A stretch of DNA of 26,027 nt, taken from NCBI GenBank assembly GCA_964503615.1, contig CAZDBA010000061.1, positions 1 to 26,027 on the forward strand. Direction: 5' to 3'. Under the pieces are notes generated by a model. It did not search any database. It worked only from the letters and a program-made list of their open reading frames with translations, and was not told the DNA's origin. Shown one piece after another: positions 22,709-26,027 of the stretch (positions within the stretch are counted from its first letter, which is position 1; every line of letters begins with the position of its first letter). This DNA comes from CAZDBA01 sp964503615. GTDB lineage: Bacteria; Planctomycetota; Planctomycetia; Pirellulales; Pirellulaceae. The position numbers were made by a program, and so were the translations under genes.

Positions 22709-25159
22709 TTATCCCTTTGTTGCCGGGGTTGCAATCGGATCGACTTTCCAAATCTCATCAGCGTACTGCTGGATTGTACGGTCACTTGAGAACCAACCGC
22801 TACTGGCGGAGTTCAAAATGCTCATCCGATCCCACTGGTCCTGATCGCGATACGTTTGGGAGACTTTTTTCTGAGCGTCGATATAGCTTCGGAAGTCCGC
22901 AATGGTAACCCATTGGTCATGCGGGTTTCGCAGTCCCGCTGTCAAAACGTTGAAGATTCCCGGTTCGTTCTCGCAAAACAGTCCCGACTCCAACATCGAC
23001 ATTACACGTTTTATATCTTCGTCGCCAGCGATAATCGAATTGGGATCGTAGTTTTTCTTTTGCTCGTGGACACCGTTTTCGTCCAGTCCGAACAGGAAGA
23101 AATTCTCCGCTCCGGCTTTCTCACGAATTTCAATATTGGCACCGTCCAGCGTACCGATCGTCAAAGCACCGTTCATCATGAATTTCATGTTGCCAGTTCC
23201 AGAGGCTTCCTTTCCTGCGGTTGAGATTTGCTCAGAAAGTTCGGTGCCTGGACAGATAATCTCCATCGCCGATACACGGTAGTTGGGAAAGAAGACCAGT
23301 TTCAACAGCCCCTCCGCCTTGGGATCGTTGTTGATTACATCGGCCACATTGTTGATCAGTTTAATGATCTGTTTGGCCAGAAAATACCCTGGTGCCGCTT
23401 TACCACCGATCAACACGCACCTAGGGACCATGTCCTTGGTGTCGCCGCGAAGTATCCGATCGTACAAGTGAATCACGTGCAACACGTTCAGCAATTGCCG
23501 TTTGTATTCGTGGATTCGCTTTACCTGGACATCGAACAACGCTGTGGTATCAAATTTGACACCCGTGTTCTCGTAAACGTAGTCGGACAAACGTTGCTTG
23601 TTTGCCTGTTTGACATCGCGCCATTTCTTGCGGAAGTCGGCATCATCGGCCAGCGGTTTTAACGCTTCGATCTTTTCCAGATCTGACTCCCATTCTTTAC
23701 CAATCGATGCGTCCAGCAATTGTCGTAGTGCCGGATTGCAATGTGAAAGCCAACGTCGTTGCGTGACTCCGTTTGTCTTGTTGTTGAAACGCTCGGGCCA
23801 GATCTTGAAAAAGTCGGCAAACAAACCGGATTGCAATAGATCGGAATGCAGTTGAGCCACTCCGTTGACGGAAAAACTTCCTACGATGCTTAAGAATGCC
23901 ATGCGGAAGTACTGCTCACGTCCCTCCTCGATCAGCGATACTCGCTTGATCAAGTCGGCATCGTCAGGGAACTTTTCTTTGACCTCAGTTAAAAACCGAT
24001 CGTTGATTTCAAAGATGAGCTCGGCCAATCTCGGTAGCAGGTGGCTAAATAATCCAACCGACCATTTCTCAAGCGCCTCGGGTAGCAAAGTGTGGTTGGT
24101 ATAAGCCATGCACTGGTTCGTAATCTTCCAGGCTTCGTCCCACTCGATGTCGTGCTCGTCGATCAACAGTCGCATCAATTCGGGAACCGCAGTCGCGGGG
24201 TGGGTATCGTTTAACTGGAAGCAATTCAATTTCCCAAACTCTGAAAAGTCTTTGCCATATTGCCGTACCCACTGCGCAAGGGTGTCTTGAAGGCTGGCAG
24301 AAACCAGGAAGTACTGTTGCTTGAGTCGCAGCTCTTTTCCGTTTTCACTGGCATCGTTAGGGTACAAGACCATTGAGATTTGTTCCGCTTGGATCTTGGC
24401 GGCGACCGCTTCTGGATAACTTCCCGCGTTGAATTCTTCCAGATTGAAAGCGTCCGTCGCTTCCGCCTTCCAAAGCCTCAACGTATTAATGGTGTCGTTC
24501 TTGTATCCGGGGATCGGCATGTCGTACGGGATCGCCAATAACTCGTTGCCCCCAGTCCAGCGGACCTTTGTTTCACCGTTTTTGCTGGGTAGTTTTTCAG
24601 TGTGTCCGTAGAACGTGATCGTTTTGGCGTCTTCGGGACGTTCGATTTCCCATTGGTTTCCATCTCGCAACCAATGATCGGGGGCTTCGATTTGATGTCC
24701 TTCTTCTATCTTTTGGTGGAACATGCCGTACTCGTATCGGATGCCGTATCCGACTACGGGCAATTGTAGGTTCGCACAGCTGTCAAGAAAACAAGCGGCA
24801 AGTCTCCCCAGGCCACCGTTGCCCAAGCCCGCATCGTGTTCTTGCTCGACAACTTCTTCCAACTCCAACCCCATCAACTTGATCGCACTACGAAGCGGTT
24901 CTTCCAGCTCCAGGTTAAGTGCGGCATTATTGAGTGAACGACCCAGCAGAAATTCAAGCGACAGATAATGGACTCGCCGCTGCTCCGTTTGCGCAAACCT
25001 GAGTCGAGTGTTCCGCCAAGCTTTGCTTAACCGATCCCGAACAGTCGCGGCGGCGGCTCGATAGAGGTAGTTGGCGTCGTTAAGTTCCGAGGTGTGACCG
25101 CTGTATCCGAATGTACAGAGCAAATGGTGTTTCAAAGCGTCATGTAATTTGTCAGACAT
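22709..25159 (-). CDS. glgP: Glycogen/starch phosphorylase
   Basis: An 816-residue GT35 phosphorylase, starting at the ATG at 25159, which has AGGTGA seven bases upstream. Another ATG at 25201 in the same frame would add 14 residues but has no ribosome binding site. Family features include the N-terminal YLSLEFLLGRSL, GLGNGGLGRLAACFLDS, GIRYEYGMF, the VKRIHEYKRQLLN motif, and EASGTGNMKFMMNGALTIGT with the PLP lysine (Lys659 from this start). It releases glucose-1-phosphate from alpha-1,4-glucan ends using phosphate. The allosteric N-terminal extension of animal enzymes is missing, as is normal in bacteria. malQ follows nine bases downstream. Confidence 0.96.
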   Translation of the reverse strand: MSDKLHDALKHHLLCTFGYSGHTSELNDANYLYRAAAATVRDRLSKAWRNTRLRFAQTEQRRVHYLSLEFLLGRSLNNAALNLELEEPLRSAIKLMGLELEEVVEQEHDAGLGNGGLGRLAACFLDSCANLQLPVVGYGIRYEYGMFHQKIEEGHQIEAPDHWLRDGNQWEIERPEDAKTITFYGHTEKLPSKNGETKVRWTGGNELLAIPYDMPIPGYKNDTINTLRLWKAEATDAFNLEEFNAGSYPEAVAAKIQAEQISMVLYPNDASENGKELRLKQQYFLVSASLQDTLAQWVRQYGKDFSEFGKLNCFQLNDTHPATAVPELMRLLIDEHDIEWDEAWKITNQCMAYTNHTLLPEALEKWSVGLFSHLLPRLAELIFEINDRFLTEVKEKFPDDADLIKRVSLIEEGREQYFRMAFLSIVGSFSVNGVAQLHSDLLQSGLFADFFKIWPERFNNKTNGVTQRRWLSHCNPALRQLLDASIGKEWESDLEKIEALKPLADDADFRKKWRDVKQANKQRLSDYVYENTGVKFDTTALFDVQVKRIHEYKRQLLNVLHVIHLYDRILRGDTKDMVPRCVLIGGKAAPGYFLAKQIIKLINNVADVINNDPKAEGLLKLVFFPNYRVSAMEIICPGTELSEQISTAGKEASGTGNMKFMMNGALTIGTLDGANIEIREKAGAENFFLFGLDENGVHEQKKNYDPNSIIAGDEDIKRVMSMLESGLFCENEPGIFNVLTAGLRNPHDQWVTIADFRSYIDAQKKVSQTYRDQDQWDRMSILNSASSGWFSSDRTIQQYADEIWKVDPIATPATKG

Positions 25160-25201
25160 GTCGTCACCTTTGAATTTGGTGGTTGTTTGGGATTCAGTCA
25201 T

Positions 25202-25861
25202 GAAGAGATTTCAGGGTGCGTCAATATCGAAGTTCGTTTGGCGGGTTTGGGCTGCTCGCCTCTATTAGCCATAAGGGTAAATGGCCTGAGCATAATGTAC
25301 TACAATCAGCTGACTGGAAAACTGTAGTAAATGGTATTTGTCAGACTGCTGGCGGCCTCAGTTTTGTAGAACGGCAGCCCATAGATGCTTGTCGACACGA
25401 CACTGTCAAAATCATCAGCATTCGGCTCGTTTCCAGCATAAATGCGAAAAATGAGCGGGAGTGTTATGCTATCGAATTTTAAAAGATCTCAGGTTCGACG
25501 AACCTTTTTAGCTAAAGTCCTCGCTCAGTTCAAAATGGGGCCCACTAAGCGCCGCTAAGAATTCCAATGAACGGAGAGATATCCAAAAAGTCAACTGTAA
25601 ATCCATTGGGGACACCAAACGTTTCCTCGGTGTTGAATTTCCAAATGTGGAATCCGGCCCCTGCCGTGCCTGCAGTCAAAGCGCCGTCGTCGCTCCAAGA
25701 TGGTCCGTTGTTGAATGAAGTGCTAACAAAGCAAAAAATCGGCAGGAAGGTAGATGCGGCATCAACAGTTTACAAAACAATCGCCTGAGACAGGCAAGAG
25801 AATTGCGTTTTGCACAGGATTTCGAGCGACAAAGCCACTAATAGCCGCCCAAACAAGCCGG
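25202..25861. other. 660-base region without a convincing gene
   Basis: This region lies upstream of glgP and should hold its promoter. Two plus-strand frames exist. One is 25216-25482 (88 codons, GTG start), which ends eight bases before a terminator-like hairpin. The other is 25567-25788 (73 codons, ATG start, PAPAVPAVKAP segment). Neither has a recognisable domain or a clear ribosome binding site. A small RNA or small gene ending at the hairpin cannot be excluded. Confidence 0.5.
25491..25509 (+). terminator. Terminator-like hairpin
   Basis: AGGTTC-GAC-GAACCT forms a six-base-pair stem with a three-base loop, directly followed by TTTT. The stem is short, so strength is doubtful. It follows the 88-codon plus-strand frame. 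Confidence 0.45.
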
Positions 25862-25929
25862 GTAAGTCAGGCTGTGTGCCTGACAAAGAACCGGAGTTCG
25901 GCGGCTTGGTCAGGCACAGCCTGACCTAC
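25862..25929. repeat. REP-like paired-hairpin element, copy 2
   Basis: The element contains GTCAGGC-TGTGT-GCCTGAC (25866-25884) and GTCAGGC-ACA-GCCTGAC (25909-25925), flanked by GTAA and CTAC. Both hairpins are perfect and are related in sequence to copy 1 at 21065-21123. Confidence 0.75.
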
Positions 25930-26026
25930 AAAAATTCATAGCCTCTTCGAGTTGGTCTTCGCGATCTTTCTTCGCTTTTACGCGACAAAAACCGAGCAAA
26001 AATGTTTGCTGTAACACTTGGGGCGT
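25910..26026 (-). CDS. Possible C-terminal end of a minus-strand gene (cut by the window)
   Basis: A minus-strand frame is open from the window edge to a TGA at 25912-25910. Its residues look protein-like (VLQQTFLLGFCRVKAKKDRE, then DQLEEAMNFCRSGCA), with a charged amphipathic helix. The last seven codons and the stop lie within REP-like copy 2, so the repeat may have replaced the original end. Another minus-strand frame is also open to about 25935. The evidence is only composition and openness over 39 codons. Confidence 0.3.
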   Translation of the reverse strand, partial: TPQVLQQTFLLGFCRVKAKKDREDQLEEAMNFCRSGCA

Positions 26027-26027
26027 T

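Noticed and set aside
25567..25788. 73-codon plus-strand frame with proline/alanine segment
   Set aside because: No ribosome binding site, no recognisable domain, and it lies in a region without other coding signals.
1..26027. CRISPR arrays, tRNA or rRNA genes
   Set aside because: No regularly spaced repeat-spacer pattern, tRNA cloverleaf or rRNA-like stretch was found by eye.

Overview
The window most likely comes from a planctomycete (order Pirellulales or close), of moderate GC by eye. The best taxonomic marker is the protein at 19376-20395. It opens with the 'PYxKWxGIPPEexPxNHYxLLGI' J-like domain that is characteristic of Planctomycetes. GTG starts, many secreted proteins of unknown family and paired 'gtcaggc...gcctgac' hairpins fit the same picture. 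This is inference from family knowledge, not a search.

Layout. (1) 78-780: insertion-sequence debris on the minus strand, with an IS256-type transposase N-terminus joined in frame to an IS3-type C-terminus, and a leader that can fold over its own ribosome binding site. (2) 909-1808: a secreted protein of unknown function. (3) 1850-13491, almost all minus strand: a catabolic cluster. Read in the direction of transcription it holds a secreted unknown, a GNAT-domain protein, a C45-family Ntn hydrolase, a class III aminotransferase, an RNA ligase, an HD-Pnk RNA end-healing enzyme, CoA-transferase subunit A and lysine 2,3-aminomutase. A plus-strand PilZ gene then intervenes before CoA-transferase subunit B and thiolase. 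(4) 13634-16841: an SNase-like lipoprotein, a 56-residue membrane protein, an EgtD-type histidine methyltransferase and a DUF533/TerB-like protein with a strong terminator. (5) 17298-21057: an Hsp70 without the usual lid, a membrane protein with a degenerate J domain and an OB-like C-terminus, and a small HAMP-like membrane protein. (6) 21164-25159: malQ and glgP for glycogen breakdown. (7) 25160-26027: mostly non-coding, with a terminator-like hairpin, a second REP-like element and possibly the tail of a minus-strand gene.

Main hypothesis. The metabolic genes of region 3 supply a candidate for every step of the acetylated beta-lysine route of lysine breakdown. KamA makes beta-lysine, the GNAT protein acetylates N6, and the aminotransferase makes 6-acetamido-3-oxohexanoate. 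The CoA-transferase and thiolase then activate it and cleave it to acetyl-CoA plus 4-acetamidobutyryl-CoA, and the C45 hydrolase could remove the acetyl group to give GABA. Some of these activities were known biochemically long before genes were assigned, so the cluster is a good gene-to-function lead. An RNA-repair pair (ligase plus HD-Pnk) is translationally overlapped with the aminotransferase inside the same run of genes, which is unexpected.
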